A DNA stretch of 64,000 bases from Chlamydomonas reinhardtii (Eukaryota > Chlorophyta > Chlorophyceae > Chlamydomonadales > Chlamydomonadaceae), in contig NC_057005.1 in the NCBI RefSeq assembly GCF_000002595.2, positions 7,354,193 to 7,418,192 on the forward strand, given 5' to 3'. How positions within the stretch are numbered: position 1 is the stretch's first letter; each line of letters begins with the position of its first letter. The position numbers were made by a program, and so were the translations under genes. The notes under the pieces were generated by a model, which was not told where the DNA came from, did not search any database, and saw only the letters and a list, made by a program, of their open reading frames with translations. Shown here piece by piece: positions 11,801 to 23,590 of the stretch.

Positions 11801-14800
11801 TACAGCGCGCTGCTGGCCTACCAGCTGGCGGTGGCCATCAACCTGCTGGCCTGCATCATGGTGCTGTGCGCCTACTTCGAGGTGGGTGCGGCGGGCCGGT
11901 GTGGCTGGCCTGGTGGTGGGCAGGCTGGGCCGCCGGGCGGGCTCGGCAGCGGCCACTGGCAGGCTGGCGGGCGGGCTGGCGGGTTTGCATTGGATCTCGA
12001 GGCTTGGTGTGGGGGGCCGAGACAGCAGCTGGGAGCTGGACGGCGGCGCGAGGCCTGTAGGCTAGGATGCAGGAAGGGTGGCGTTGGGGAGCTGTAAGCA
12101 CCAGACCAATGCTGCTGACCAGCCTCCCCCTCGACCTGGTTCGCTGGTCGCCTGCACGCGCCCGCCCGCAGGGCTACGAGAACAGCTGGATGTCCAGTGT
12201 GTCGTGGACGCGCCTGTGGGAGGCCGCGCCCATCTACCAGTGGTACTGCGCCGTGTACTGGATGATTGTGACGGTGAGAGAGCCGGCAGCCCCCCTGCTG
12301 CTGATGACGACGACGCCCTGCGCTCATGCCTGCAGCCCAACCATCAACCTAACGGCCTCACCACCTACCTACCTACCTGCCTGCCCGCCTTGCCTGTCTG
12401 TCCGCCCGCTGTCCGCCCGCCTTGCCTGCCTGTCCGCCCGCATGCCCACCCGTAGACCACCACCACCGGCTTCGGCGACTTCCAGCCCCGCAGCGCGGCG
12501 GAGCAGGTGGTGGCCAACGTGGCCATGGTGGGCGGCATGGTCATGTTCGGAGTGCTGGTGGCGTCCATCGGTAACGCGCTCAGCAGGGCCACCGCGGAGG
12601 CACACCAGGTGCGGGGTAGGGGGCGAGGGAGGGCTGCGGGAGGGTTGAGGGAGGGCGTTGGGTGGCATGGGAGGGAGGGGCCCAGGCGCGGCTAGGAGCT
12701 GCCGGCGCCGCTTGTGTGCCTTGGACCTCGTTGTGATGTCGTCTTGACGCTCCTCCTCTTCATGCTGTCGCGCAACACAGGCGTACGGCTCGCGGCGCAA
12801 AATCATGCACGTCAAGGAGTGGGCGGAGCACCGCGCCTTGCCGCCCATCATCTCCAAGCAGGTGCAGGTGCGTGACACCGCCGCCCGGCCTCGCGGCCGG
12901 CGTTGCAGCACGGCCGCCAGGCTCTTCGTGGTCAGCATGATGTGGCTGCCTGGGTCGTAGCATGGACTCTCACACATGCGATGTACGGCATTCACGCACG
13001 GAATTGCACGTGTCGACTCCCGCTGCCCCCCAAACCTCTGGTTTGTTCACGTTTCCGTCTTTCGCGGACGGCTGACCCCTCCCCCCCCAGAACTTCTACG
13101 CGGACAAGTACGGGCGCAAGCAGGAGGACGCCATCGACATGGCCGTCATGTCGGAGCTGCCCAGCCGCCTGCGCGCCAAGGTGGCCCGGGCCATGGTGGT
13201 GCCGCTCATGGCGGACTGCCACATCCTTATGGAGCTGCCCGAGGACCTGCAGGTGTGTGTGCGTGTGGGTGGGGAGGGGGAGGGAGATGTCCATGCAAGG
13301 CAAGGGGGAAGGCAGCCAAGTCGCGAGGTAGCGTGAGTGGCGTGCGCGGACGGTGTGATGGTGCGGATGAGAGGTGCTGTGCAGTCCAAGGGCACAGCAG
13401 GGGCCTGTAGCAGGAGGGCTAGGTGCAGTGGCGTGCATGCAGCGAAACACATGCGCTTGCAATTTGACCATATGTCATTGTCTGGCGCCTTCGCTTTGAC
13501 CCGCAGTCGCTGTTGGCTGAGAACATGCGGCCCATCCGCCTGCCCGCCGGTAAGCAGCCGTGCAAAGCGGCTTCACCTTGGCGGACTGTGTGCCAGCGTG
13601 CTTGCACTTGCACCTGTGCCCTACCCAAGCCGCTTGCCACACATCCACACCAGCACCGCCTACCCGTCGTACCCACCGCCGGCGCCTGACGCCCACAAAC
13701 ACGCACACGCCCGGACACAGGCGAGGACCTGTGCCAGCAGGGCGACGTGGCGGACTGCTTCTGGGTGCTGCAGGACGGCACCGTGCAGGCCGTCCGCTAC
13801 AAGTGAGCGCGGCAGCAGGCAGGGGCACCCGCCAGCACACGGTGTCCGCGCCGACTACTTCGGCCCGGTCTCCGAACGGAACTGCCGCAAAGCACACCTA
13901 TCCTGGACCTGTGGAACACCTTGCTCACCTCCTCCTCCACCCGCCTCCTCCACCCACGCTCTACTACACCTGCAGGGAGGGCTCGGTGACCATCGACGCC
14001 TCCGAGACGCCGCGGCTGCTGGGCGAGGGCGTGCTGCTGGGCGACGTGGTGGAGGAGTGCCGCGTGCGGCCCTGGACGCTGCGCACCGTGACGCCCTGCC
14101 GGCTGTGGGGGCTGCCGCTGCAGGACCTGCTGCCGCTCATGCGCATGTACCCAGCCATCGGGCTGCTGGCGGCGGAGTACGTCAAGTTCAAGGTGGTGTA
14201 CACCTACAACGGCGACAGGTGCGGTGCGGCCGGCGTGAGGACTGTAGGGTTTACGAGGAAACCCAGTGCGCGCTGCACTGTGCTGCGGGAGCATTCTTGG
14301 CTTGAAGATTGGGGGGGGGTGATGAGTGCGGCGCAAATGCATGGGCATTGCGGCGCTGGAAAGCGGCCAGCAGGCGCGGCGCTGTAATGGCGATGCCTCA
14401 GGAATGCGTCGTCCTGACGGTGTATGCGCTCGTGTGTGTGCCTGCCCCTCTGTCTGCTTCCTGCAGCACCGACGACCACTGGTGTGAGCTTGCGGCGGTG
14501 ATCGTCAAGTACATGCAGGTGGGTGCAGTCAGTCAGTGTCAGGCGGCTTTCACGTCATGCTTGCTGACCGGTAACTCCCCTTGGACAAGCCGAGAGCTGC
14601 TAGGCTGTAGCTCTGCTGCTTCCAGCAGTCCAGCGTGCATGACTCAACTGCATTACATATGCGCAGGAGCACGTGCCTGATGACGAGGCAACCGAGATGG
14701 TGGCCGATTTGTTCAAGGTGAGCAGCACGGGCGCTGTGTTGCGTGCAGACTGGCCGGGCCATCAGGGTCCAACAGACGCGAACATGTGCACCACCTGCCT

Positions 14801-15818
14801 GCCAGGCCCACCAGCCCACACACATGCCATGGGACTCGTCCTATCCTCCTGCCCCCTCATGCCTACGCCCGCGCAGACCTCGGCGGAGGAGCAGACGCTG
14901 CAGCCCATGCTGGAGCAGATGCTGGAGATGTGCGCCTCCCGGAACACCACCGGCGGCACCACCACCACGATGCTGCTGCAGCAGGCCCGGTCCGGAGGAG
15001 GCGGAGGTGGAGGTGGTGGAGGCCAGGGCGGTGGAGGTGATGGTGATGGCGGGCCGCCATCTGCACAGCCGCAGGTACCGTCGGCAAGCACAGCATCTGC
15101 ATTTGGTTCCCCGGCGGCGGCCGCAGCGCTAGCGACGGCGCTTCAAGCGGTGGCGGCGGGGCAGGGCGCGGCAGCGGCGGGCCGGGCGGCCACCCAGGCG
15201 CAGGCGCAGGCGCTCCCGGCGAGGTCCTTGTCGCCGCCCGTGCGGCACACGACCGGGAACCTAGCAGGTAGGCAACAATGCTCGTTCCGATCAACATTTT
15301 GGGCGTCCTTTTCGCACCTAGTGACATGTGCTGCCCACGCTTAATGTGCCCTCGGCCGCACTTGCTAAGCCCCGGCTGCAACCCGGACGCCTGGTGGTGG
15401 TGCAGGTGTGACCGGCAGCGGGACCGGCGGTGGCACTGACCTGTCACCCTTCGTCACCACGTCTGGTTGCGCCCCCGGTGGATCAGCTGCTGCAGGCGCG
15501 GTGCATTGCCCCGGCTGCCAGCGCTGCGTGTGCCCCAGCTGTGGGCAGGGTCTTGACACGCCCGGTATCGTGGGCGTGGCGGCCGCGCCACAGGCGCTGG
15601 CGCCCGCCACTGCCGTTGGTCCTGCTGCCCCGCCTCAGCAGGCAGGCGTCACCAACCGACCCAACGCAGGGCCGGGGGTGCGGTCGTGGGCTGCGCGCAC
15701 GGGGACGCTGCGGCGCGTGTCGATTGGCCAACGCCCGGACGCGGTGTGGGCGATTGACCGCAGTTCCATGGACCGGCGGCAGCTTGGCGCCATGAGCATC
15801 ATGCCCATGTTTGAGTAA
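8839..15818 (+). CDS. Voltage-gated cation (K+-type) channel with cyclic-nucleotide-binding domain
   Basis: Eighteen exons join in phase to 1036 aa: 8839-9304, 9840-9951, 10166-10309, 10594-10711, 10908-11012, 11203-11433, 11726-11881, 12172-12273, 12456-12608, 12781-12867, 13091-13252, 13507-13549, 13721-13802, 13976-14218, 14467-14518, 14667-14717, 14877-15267, 15406-15818. S1 (about 245-275) starts IFLLPVVSPYNLAAVLW. S4 (about 370-390) is LLRLLRMVRLVSISK, with few arginines. The pore helix and filter read TTTTGFGDF (about 480-487), a K+-channel-like GFG filter. S6, a C-linker and a CNBD (about 615-735, LPAGEDLCQQGD, LLGEGVLLGD) follow. The layout matches the HCN/KAT/EAG superfamily. The tail is Gly-rich and then Cys-rich (HCPGCQRCVCPSC, about 935-947). 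The 144-bp exon at 10166 is in phase and could be alternative. Met at 8839 is the first in-frame Met after an acceptor; an upstream coding exon is not excluded. Ligand and ion selectivity are unproven. Confidence 0.88.
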
Positions 15819-17071
15819 TTTGCAGACAGCCAGTTCATGCCAATAACATTGCGATTAACGCACGTACATGTTCCTGCAACAGTCATGTGCCAAGCAGAGG
15901 CGTTGGGGGCTCTAGTTTAGCAGGCCGCTTTCTGTGTTGCATGGTAACTCCGAGTGCGGTAGGTTCATGCGATGCGCTTTGCTGTGCCAGCGGGGGCTGT
16001 TTGCGTGAAGCCACAGGTGTCGCTTGACTGGATGTGGGCTTGCAAGGCGGGGCTCCGGGTCTTGGGGTGCATCTTGAATGTGCGCAACGCAGCACTGGTC
16101 CAGGGATTGTGAGCACTGTCTGAGGGATGCGGGGTGTGTTGTAATATGTCCGGGTAGCGCCGCGTCGCGCCAGCAATGAATTGTGCAGACGAGGCCACGG
16201 AGAGCGCGTAGCGGTGTGCATGTGAGGCGTGTGACGGATGAATGTATGCAGGTGGGTTGTTCCCCCGCTGCCGTGTGCGTTGCGTGTATAGACCGAAGCC
16301 CCAGGTGCCTTCAGAGCAGGGATCGCGTCATCCGGTCTGGGGCATGCATTGCGCGTAGGAGTGTGGTGACACCAATGGGGCTGATCTTGGCCGATGCTGT
16401 GCGTGTCCGGTGCAGGATTGTGCTTGGTGCAAATACCATGCGAGCCGTGTAGAGGTCCGGCGGAGGCCGAAGGGCTGTAGGCTCGCTGCCTAGACTTGGG
16501 CCCGCTGTTCGCAGTCGGTGGTGTAGGGGACCGGTGATTCGGTGTTACGGTACACAACTGCTTCTGGCGAAACCCGACAAGCCGACAAAGCACAGGTAGC
16601 TTGTAACTCCCGTCCATACCAGGAGCAGACTCTCAACTTTACCACCGTGTGAGGGGACTGAAAGGGAGGTTCGAGCAGGTCCTAATCTGGGAGTCATAGA
16701 GAATGCTTATGCGACTAACCCTATCGGACGTGAAGGATGACATGGCTCGGGTGGCATCCAGCATCGCGTAGAAATGCAGTCGATACAGCGGATTGGGCGG
16801 AACGGCAACAAGGCGTGTCGCAGCCCGCACGCAGTGTGTGTCTGCATGAGCGGGTGCGGCTGGTGGGGGATGTGTGGATGAAAGCCAAAGTCTGTGTGTG
16901 TGCGGGGGAGGGGGGGGGTTGGCACTGGTTGGCGTGGGGTTGACCTCGTCGCATCGCCATGGTGGCTCAATCGTGGCAGGTCAGGTAGCATGACGGTGTC
17001 CATATAGATTCGGGGGGTACTATAGGCCGTGAATCACAAAATAGCAACATACTGTCCTCGTTCTCGCGGCC
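15819..17071. other. 3' untranslated region of channel gene and promoter of phosphatase gene
   Basis: No supported coding exon. TGTAA motifs, the usual polyadenylation signal in Chlamydomonas, occur at 16140-16144 and 16602-16606. The first is about 320 bp past the channel stop and is the better candidate. The rest is presumed promoter of the gene starting at 17072. Confidence 0.5.
16140..16144 (+). terminator. Candidate TGTAA polyadenylation signal, channel gene
   Basis: TGTAA lies about 320 bp past the channel stop codon. A second TGTAA at 16602 is an alternative. Cleavage would be expected 10-20 nt downstream. Confidence 0.45.
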
Positions 17072-20000
17072 ATGGCATCTGCAATCTTCGGGACGGGTTT
17101 CTTGCCGCTAGCGCTGTTCTTCGCTGTCGCCCTTGTACATTACAAGTACATATATGGTGGTTATTCTGCTGGTTCGATAAGTGCTGACGCACATACGCCG
17201 GCCGTGTTGTCAAGTGAGGCGAGAGTCACGGGCGGGTGTCCAACCTGTCCCCCTTCCGACGCACCTACGACAGCGGGGTGGCGCCCTGTGTTTCCCCTCC
17301 TCGCAAAAGGACCACTTGCACGCCCCTCGCAGATCTCTTCTTCCCAGAGCTTGAAACAGGAGTAGACCTGCAGTCTCGGTACGCCAGCCTCTTCCTCGAG
17401 ACTGGCGCGTCCACTGGCGGCCTATCTGAACGGGACCAGGACGCCGCCACCCGCAGTGCCTTGGCTGGAGGTAGCGCAGTTGGTAGCAACGGCAGTGACA
17501 GCGGCAATGGCTACACCAGCGCTGGGGAAGGTGACGGGCGAAGCAGCTCGCACTCGCGTCTGGTGCTACTACCCGACCTGCACGGCGACGCACGGCAGGC
17601 GAGTTGCATGCCGGAAGATAGCAATCAATGGCCCACGCAGCCACGTGTGAGGTGCTACGTGCCTGAGCAATCTGCATGCTACTCTTCACGTGCCTGATGC
17701 ATGCATGGAAACAGTACCGCGTCAGTATGTCAGCTCTATGTGCACTCCGTTCGCAGGCGGCACGCGCCCTGCAGCTTGCCGGGCTGATTTCGCCCAACTA
17801 CACGTCCGCTGCAGCGCCGCATGTGTCAGGCCTGCCAGAAACCTGGCACTGGGAATGGCAGTGGACGGGCGGCGATGCAATGCTGGTGCAGGTGGGGGGG
17901 GGGGATGCACACCTGGTGGACTCGGGTGGGCGGATCAGGATCAATGGAGGGGTGGCCGTGAGGGATGGCCGCCTGCCTGGCATTGTGGTTGACAGCGGCT
18001 GAAATCACCCGCTGCCACACCATATGTCACAGTACATACATGATCGTGTGCCAGCACACAGCCGGAGCAGACCAGTAATAGCTAGCACATGCATGCGCCG
18101 CTACAGGGGCGTGATCCAACAAACACCTTTTCTGTGCGTATGTGTGTGTATGTGCACGCGCCGCGCCGTCCCCGCAGCTGGGTGACGTGGTGGACCGCGG
18201 GCACGACAGCCTGGCGCTGCTGGGGCTGCTCCAGCGGCTGGGGCAGGCGGCGGAGGCGGCTGGCGGGCGCGTGCAGGCGATACTGGGTAACCACGAGCTG
18301 ATGCTGGTGCGTGTGTGCGGGCGGGCGGGCCGCGTGTGAGTGCGTGTGGCATGTGGGCAGAGAAGCTGTGTCGCGATGCACGCCCCCTCTCTGGCCGCCG
18401 AATGCCTCCGCCCCAAACTGACACTTGGTGTGCTGATGAGAAGGCTTGGCCCTTTACTCGGACATATAATGGGCTGCTGGCTTGACTCCCCGTCCGCCTC
18501 ATAACGCCTCATGTCGCCTCACATCGCCTCATTTCGCCTCGCTCCGCCTCGCTCCGCCTCGCTACTCTTCGGACCGCAGGTGCATCATGACTACCGGTCA
18601 GTACGGACGTCCGGGGAGGGGTTGTTCATCCCAGCGGCCGCACGAGTCGTTACGAAATGCAGCGCTGTGCAGTTCAAAGGCCCGGCGGGACTGCCTGCGG
18701 TCATATTAGCGAGCAGCCCGGTGCGCAGCATGCCCCCCCCCGCGCTGCTGTCCACCTTGTGCTGCTACTGCTGGCCCACATCGGCACAGGTACGTGTCTA
18801 GGGAGGAGCTGAGGGCGATTGGCGCCGCCGCACGCCTGCCACCGCTGTGGCCGGGCGCAGGCGGCAGCGCCAGCGGCAGCAGCAGTGACGCACATTCGGC
18901 AAGGGTTGGGGACGATTCTCGCGGCGGCACAGGGACTTCGCGCGGTCTGGCCGGCAACTCGGCCGCAGCCGCGGAACAGCCGTCCGGCCACCACCTCCAC
19001 TCGGTGCCGCAGCCCGACCCGACTGCAGAGCAGCAACAGGGGGTGGAGAAGGTGGCGCAGGTGGAGGCGGAGGAGGAGGAGGAGCGTTCTGAAGACGAGT
19101 CGCTGCGGGGTGAGCTGCCAGCCGGTCACCGGGTCTCCATGCCTGCACCTGCTGCTGGCGAGCCGGGGCCGAGGCGGCAGCCGGACCACGACCGCGAGCT
19201 GCGACTTCGGCGGCTGCGGGAGTCAGGATTGGCTGACTCCGGCCTCAGCGCTACTAAGACAGCCAGCGACAGAGCTAGCAGCAGTGGCAGTGCCATCAGC
19301 AGCGGTAGCAGGAATGGCGGCAGTGTCGCCACGCGGTGGCGCCAGTTGTTGCATCAGGAACCGCATCCCGAACAGCAGGAGCAGAAAGATAAGCTTTTGG
19401 CGCAGATGCGGGCGGGGCTGGAGCTGTGGCAAGCGGGTTTGGCGCCAAGCCAGCCGCTTGGCGCCCTCGTGAGGCGGCGCCCTCTGGCGCTGCTGGCTAA
19501 AGGGGGCGGCTGCGAGGTGTTGGTTGTGCATGCGGGCGCTTTTCCTTGGATGCTGACAGCGGTCGAGCGGGCTCTGGGTGTTGGGGAGCAGGGCGATCAG
19601 CAACAGGATGGGAACAAGGGAGGGGCAGGTGCAGGGACGGCGGCGACTGGGCGGCTGACGCCGCAGCAGTATGTGGACGCATGGAATGCGGTGGCGTTAG
19701 AGGCTCTGGTGCACTGCGACGGCCGCTGGTGCCGGCACGGCGGCGAGCAGGCGGTGGCGGGTAATGCGGGGCTCCAGGAAGGGTCTAGGAGCGGGAGAGG
19801 CGGCGAACCTGCATCAGCGCGGTGGCGCTACCGGCGAGAGCTTGCAGGTGTGTGAGCGCGTGTGCAGACAGCGGTCTGGTCCATGATACTTGTCGTTGCG
19901 CGTGCGTCCCTGGTACAATTTCCACCTGTCATTCTGTGCCTTTCGTGGGTCGTTCTGCTCGCTTCTACTCGCCTGTGTCACTAAGCCCGGCATGCGCTGC

Positions 20001-20567
20001 CTTTCGGACTCCAGAGCTGCTGTTGGGCGGTGAAGGCGCGGTCTGGAGCCGCCGCTACATCCAGGCGCCAAATGAGCAGGTGAGGCCGTCTGGAAACATT
20101 GTAAGTGTGGTTGCCAGTCCGCAGCACGGGCTCTTCCTGCTGGGCGCCACAGCGCACACCGCCCTCCGAATGTGCTGCCTGCCGCAGGTGTGTGCCGAGG
20201 TGGCGGCGGTGGCGGAGCGGCTGGGCGTGCAGCGCGTGGTGGTGGGGCACACGGTGCAGCGCGGCGGCCGGGTCAGCAGCAGGCAGGTGCAGGGGTCCGC
20301 AAGGGGCCAGGCCCAGCGCACGATAGCGGAGAATGACCTGGCCCAACCATCGTGAACTTGCCTGCTGCACAGTTCCGCTGCACGGCCGGCAGGGCAAAGC
20401 AGAGCGCCCCCATCAACCTCCATTCCCGGCCATGCAGGTGCGGCGGACAGCTTCTGATGGTGGACGTGGGGTTGAGTCGCGCCATCGCCGGCGAGATGGC
20501 GGTGCTCACCTGCAGCAACGGTGTGTTGCGGGCCGTGTACGGCGAGGGGCAGGAGCAAGAGTTGTAG
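17072..20567 (+). CDS. Shewanella-like protein phosphatase (SLP, calcineurin-type metallophosphatase)
   Basis: Proposed exons are 17072-17213, 17348-17598 (or starting 17333), 17757-17891, 18178-18306, 18580-18596, 18790-19847, 20015-20079, 20188-20282 and 20438-20567, about 673 aa. The metal-binding motifs are in family order: LPDLHGD, GDVVDRG, GNHELM and VVVGHTVQ. TGGDAMLVQ and the C-terminal CGGQLLMVDVGLSRA are typical of SLP phosphatases. The N-terminus has one hydrophobic segment (GFLPLALFFAVALVHY), which suggests a signal anchor or secretory entry. Exon 5 is only 17 nt. Exon 6 carries about 250 residues of Ser/Gly/Glu-rich insertion between the YVSREEL helix and the core strand CEVLVVHAG; bacterial SLPs are far shorter. 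Two introns appear to use GC donors (after 17598 and 20282), because only those sites keep the family sequence in frame. Family is confident; the first intron is tentative. Confidence 0.87.
18496..18562. repeat. 10-bp degenerate tandem repeat in intron
   Basis: The unit is close to cgcctcaytt/cgcctcgctc, with six or seven copies inside the intron just before the 17-nt exon of the phosphatase gene. Its C/T-rich top strand doubles as a very long polypyrimidine tract ahead of that exon's acceptor. Confidence 0.75.
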
Positions 20568-20837
20568 ACGACTGGCACAACGCCTGCCAAGCAACCCCTG
20601 CTTTGCACGATGACGGATGAGCGAGTGCTGCCATGTGATGGCAAGGCAGGCATGTTTGGTCGAGGAGCGGGCTACATGAAACAGTCTCGACGTGCAGATG
20701 GGTGCTCCCGTGGACGAGGCACGTAGCAGGGAAGGGCGTAGCGGCGGGTGCGCGGCAGCGTGGATGCGGGGGTTGAAGAACCGGCATGATGGGGCAGCGC
20801 ACTCGGATTGATTCTGAGCCAGCAGACGAGTGGCGGT

Positions 20838-20842
20838 TGTAA
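20838..20842 (+). terminator. Candidate TGTAA polyadenylation signal, phosphatase gene
   Basis: TGTAA about 270 bp past the phosphatase stop, ahead of an AT-richer stretch. It fits the algal polyadenylation motif and the position of the next gene's start at 21010. Confidence 0.6.
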
Positions 20843-21009
20843 CAGTACACAAGTGGTAGTAGACATACAATACCTTCACGAAATTTGCGTCCTGAGCTGA
20901 AATGCTTGCCGGGTCACGAATCCTTCAAGCGCCACGCCGGGCGTGTGCGGGCGGCTGCAGCCATGGTACGATTAAGGAGTTTGCTGATAGACACAAACTC
21001 AAGTCAGTA

Positions 21010-23590
21010 ATGAGGGCCGCAACCGGTCTTTCGTTGGGCGCAGGCATGCCGCTCGCTTTGCGTAGTCGTGCTCGCTGCACGGTGCGCGTACGCGTGTCAG
21101 AGAAGGAAGCCGAAGCAGTAAGTCATCATGTGGGTCGAGCCTCCGGGCAGGCGTGGGCATGAGCTTGCTCTCTAACGGCTGCATGGGCAAACACAGAGTG
21201 CTGGCAATAGGTATACGCGACGCGGCAAAGCTACCCTACTGCTAAATCGATGTGGCATGGCAAAAGCACACTGCTGCCGTGGCTCCGCCCTCCCAGAGCA
21301 CAGCCCCGCCCCACCAGTGACCGTGCAACACCCACAGCTCCCGAAGACGCGCTGTGCTGCTTTAAGGGCCCAGCACCCATCGAGTGCCATCAAACCAACC
21401 TATAGTACAATTAGGTCTGGCAGCGCTGGTGTGCAGTGCTGGCACCAATGCCAGTGCTGCCTGCTGCTGCTGGCCGCCGGTGCCTGACTGCGCTCTGCCC
21501 TGCCGCCTGCGCTGACACGGCATCTGTCCTACAGGCTGCCTCAGATAGTGTGGAATCGGGGCTAGCGGCCATCGCCAAGCAGATCCTGCAAACAGATCCC
21601 GAGGCGCGGGAGAGCCTGCGCCGCTACGAGGAGGCCGTGGTGAGCGCCGTGTGGGGCCGCCGGCGTACATGGCCGCTGCTGGGGCAGTGGGCAGGGGCAC
21701 TAGGGGAGATGACGAGCAGCCCAGGGGCGCCGCCCCGTAGCTAGGGCCGCCGCTGCACGCGCCCTCTCCTGTGCAATGACGAGATAGAACCTACACACTC
21801 GCTATGGGTTCCACTGCGGGCTCACAGCGCCTAACCACCACACGACCCTGCCTGCGCCTCGCCAGCCCGCACCTCCCCCAACACGATCCCCAACCCACAC
21901 CTCTGCACACACCTCCGCGCACACGGTAACCCCAGGTCCGGCTGGAGAAGGCCAAGGCTGCCAGCGAGGAGCTGGACCGCATGTTCGCGGAGGCGCAGAA
22001 GGGCGCCGCCATGTCGGACGAGCAGCAGGAGCAGGCGCAGGTGCGGGGTGTGTGTGCCGGAGGGCAGCCGGGCGTGAGACTGATTGGGTGAATGAGCAGG
22101 GGCAGTTCATCATGGAGCCCAACGTAAAGCCAAGAACCCGAGCCCACAGCGGTGCCATTAGCTGTGGGGATGGGCGCAGCAGCAGGACGGGCAGGCGGGC
22201 GCGGCGGAGCAGGGGCGGAGGTCAGAGGGGGATTGGCGCGGGGTGCGGGAGAAGCTGCGAGGGTCTATGGGAAGTTGCTGCCTACATAAGAGTTGAAAGA
22301 ACATATGCGCGCACGCCGCACACATGAGCTCCGATAACACGCCCTGGCCTCGTGATGCTACCGGCCACGTTGCTACTTCCTCGACCCCGCAGCGGCAACG
22401 CGCCAACGAGGTGATGGCTGATGCGGAGGTGGCGGCGGCGGAGCGCATGTTGGCGGCGGCGGAGTTGGAGTTCGCGGCGGCGCAGGCCGAGCAGCAGCAG
22501 TGGGCGGCGGCGGCAAACGACGTGAGTGTGTAACAGAACCTGAGAGATGTGGTGGACGTTGCTGCACTGTGCCCTGCCGCCCCTGGCCTACCTCCTACCG
22601 CCCCGACCCAACCGTGTCCCATCCTCGCCCCCGCCCTGCCTATGTCACCACATCTTGTCGCCAGGGCCCGGAGCGCATTGAGTCGGTCAAGGCCGCCACC
22701 GTGGCCGCCACCGCCGGCCTGCTGGCGGAGCTGCCGCTCATCACCCTGACCGCTGGCGGCGACACGCCCGCTCTGTCCTCCGCACTCAGCCTGCTGGCTG
22801 CAATGGCCGCCTGCTTCCTGTTCGGCGTCACCTACCGGTGAGCCTGCACACACGTGTACGTGCCCCATTGCGTGCTTGAGTTCCTGTGCGCAGGTGCACG
22901 TCTGCTGCGTGTGCTGCCTGCGTGTTCTTGTGTGCTACGGCGTGCCGGAGGCCAGGCCACCAGGCACCGCGCAAATAGGGGATGGTCCAGCGCCACATAC
23001 CCAGTTACCCACACCTCATCCTTTTCAACGCGGCTGCTTGTACCACTGCTCTCGCCGCTTCCCCCGCCTCCCCCGCTGCCTCCACTGCCGCTGCAGGTAC
23101 GCGGTGCGCTCCGACTCCTCCAACCGGCAGCTGCGGCTGGGCGTGGTGGAGGCGTTTGGCCTGGTGCGGGCGTCGGGCGCGGCGGACGTGCTGCAGGCCG
23201 GCTCGGCGGGCTCGCCCGAGGGCCCGCTGTCGCTGGCGGGTGCGGTGGGCCCGGGCGCGCTGTACGCGCTGGAGAGCCTCATCCTGTTTGGATTTGCGTC
23301 CGTGGCCGTGGAGGTGAGGCCGGGTGGCATGCCTGCACAGGGCTGGACAGGGCTTGGTCTTGGTGGATGGGCAGGTTTGTGCGGCAGGCCGCAACTTCAT
23401 GGGTATTAGTTTGCATATGCCGTAGCATCGGGCCCATGTGATCACGTCCAACCCATGCAGTCTGACAAAAAAACTGCGTCGGCTGAGTGTCCTGTGGTTC
23501 CCCCCGACACCTTGCATGCGTCTGCTGCCCGCACAGGCCGCCTTCAACGCCGGGTTCCTCAAGCGCTTCGGTGAGCGGCCGCAGCAGTGA
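21010..23590 (+). CDS. Predicted plastid coiled-coil membrane protein, unknown function
   Basis: I do not recognise a named family. Exons 21010-21117, 21535-21639, 21936-22040, 22393-22521, 22665-22837, 23097-23313 and 23537-23590 give 296 aa, with every junction in phase. Residues 1-36 are Arg/Ala/Ser-rich and look like a plastid leader. About 37-150 is highly charged and helical (SGLAAIAKQILQTD, LEKAKAASEELDRMF, AAAERMLAAAELEFAAAQ), a likely coiled coil. Two or three hydrophobic segments follow (VAATAGLLAELPLITL, LSLLAAMAACFLFGVTY, LYALESLILFGFASVAVEA). Between them lies the polar loop RYAVRSDSSNRQLRLGVVEAFGLVRA, here quoted only in part as the likely conserved core: RLGVVEAFGLVR. The short C-terminus is charged. 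I expect a thylakoid or envelope protein. The function is not inferred. Confidence 0.8.
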
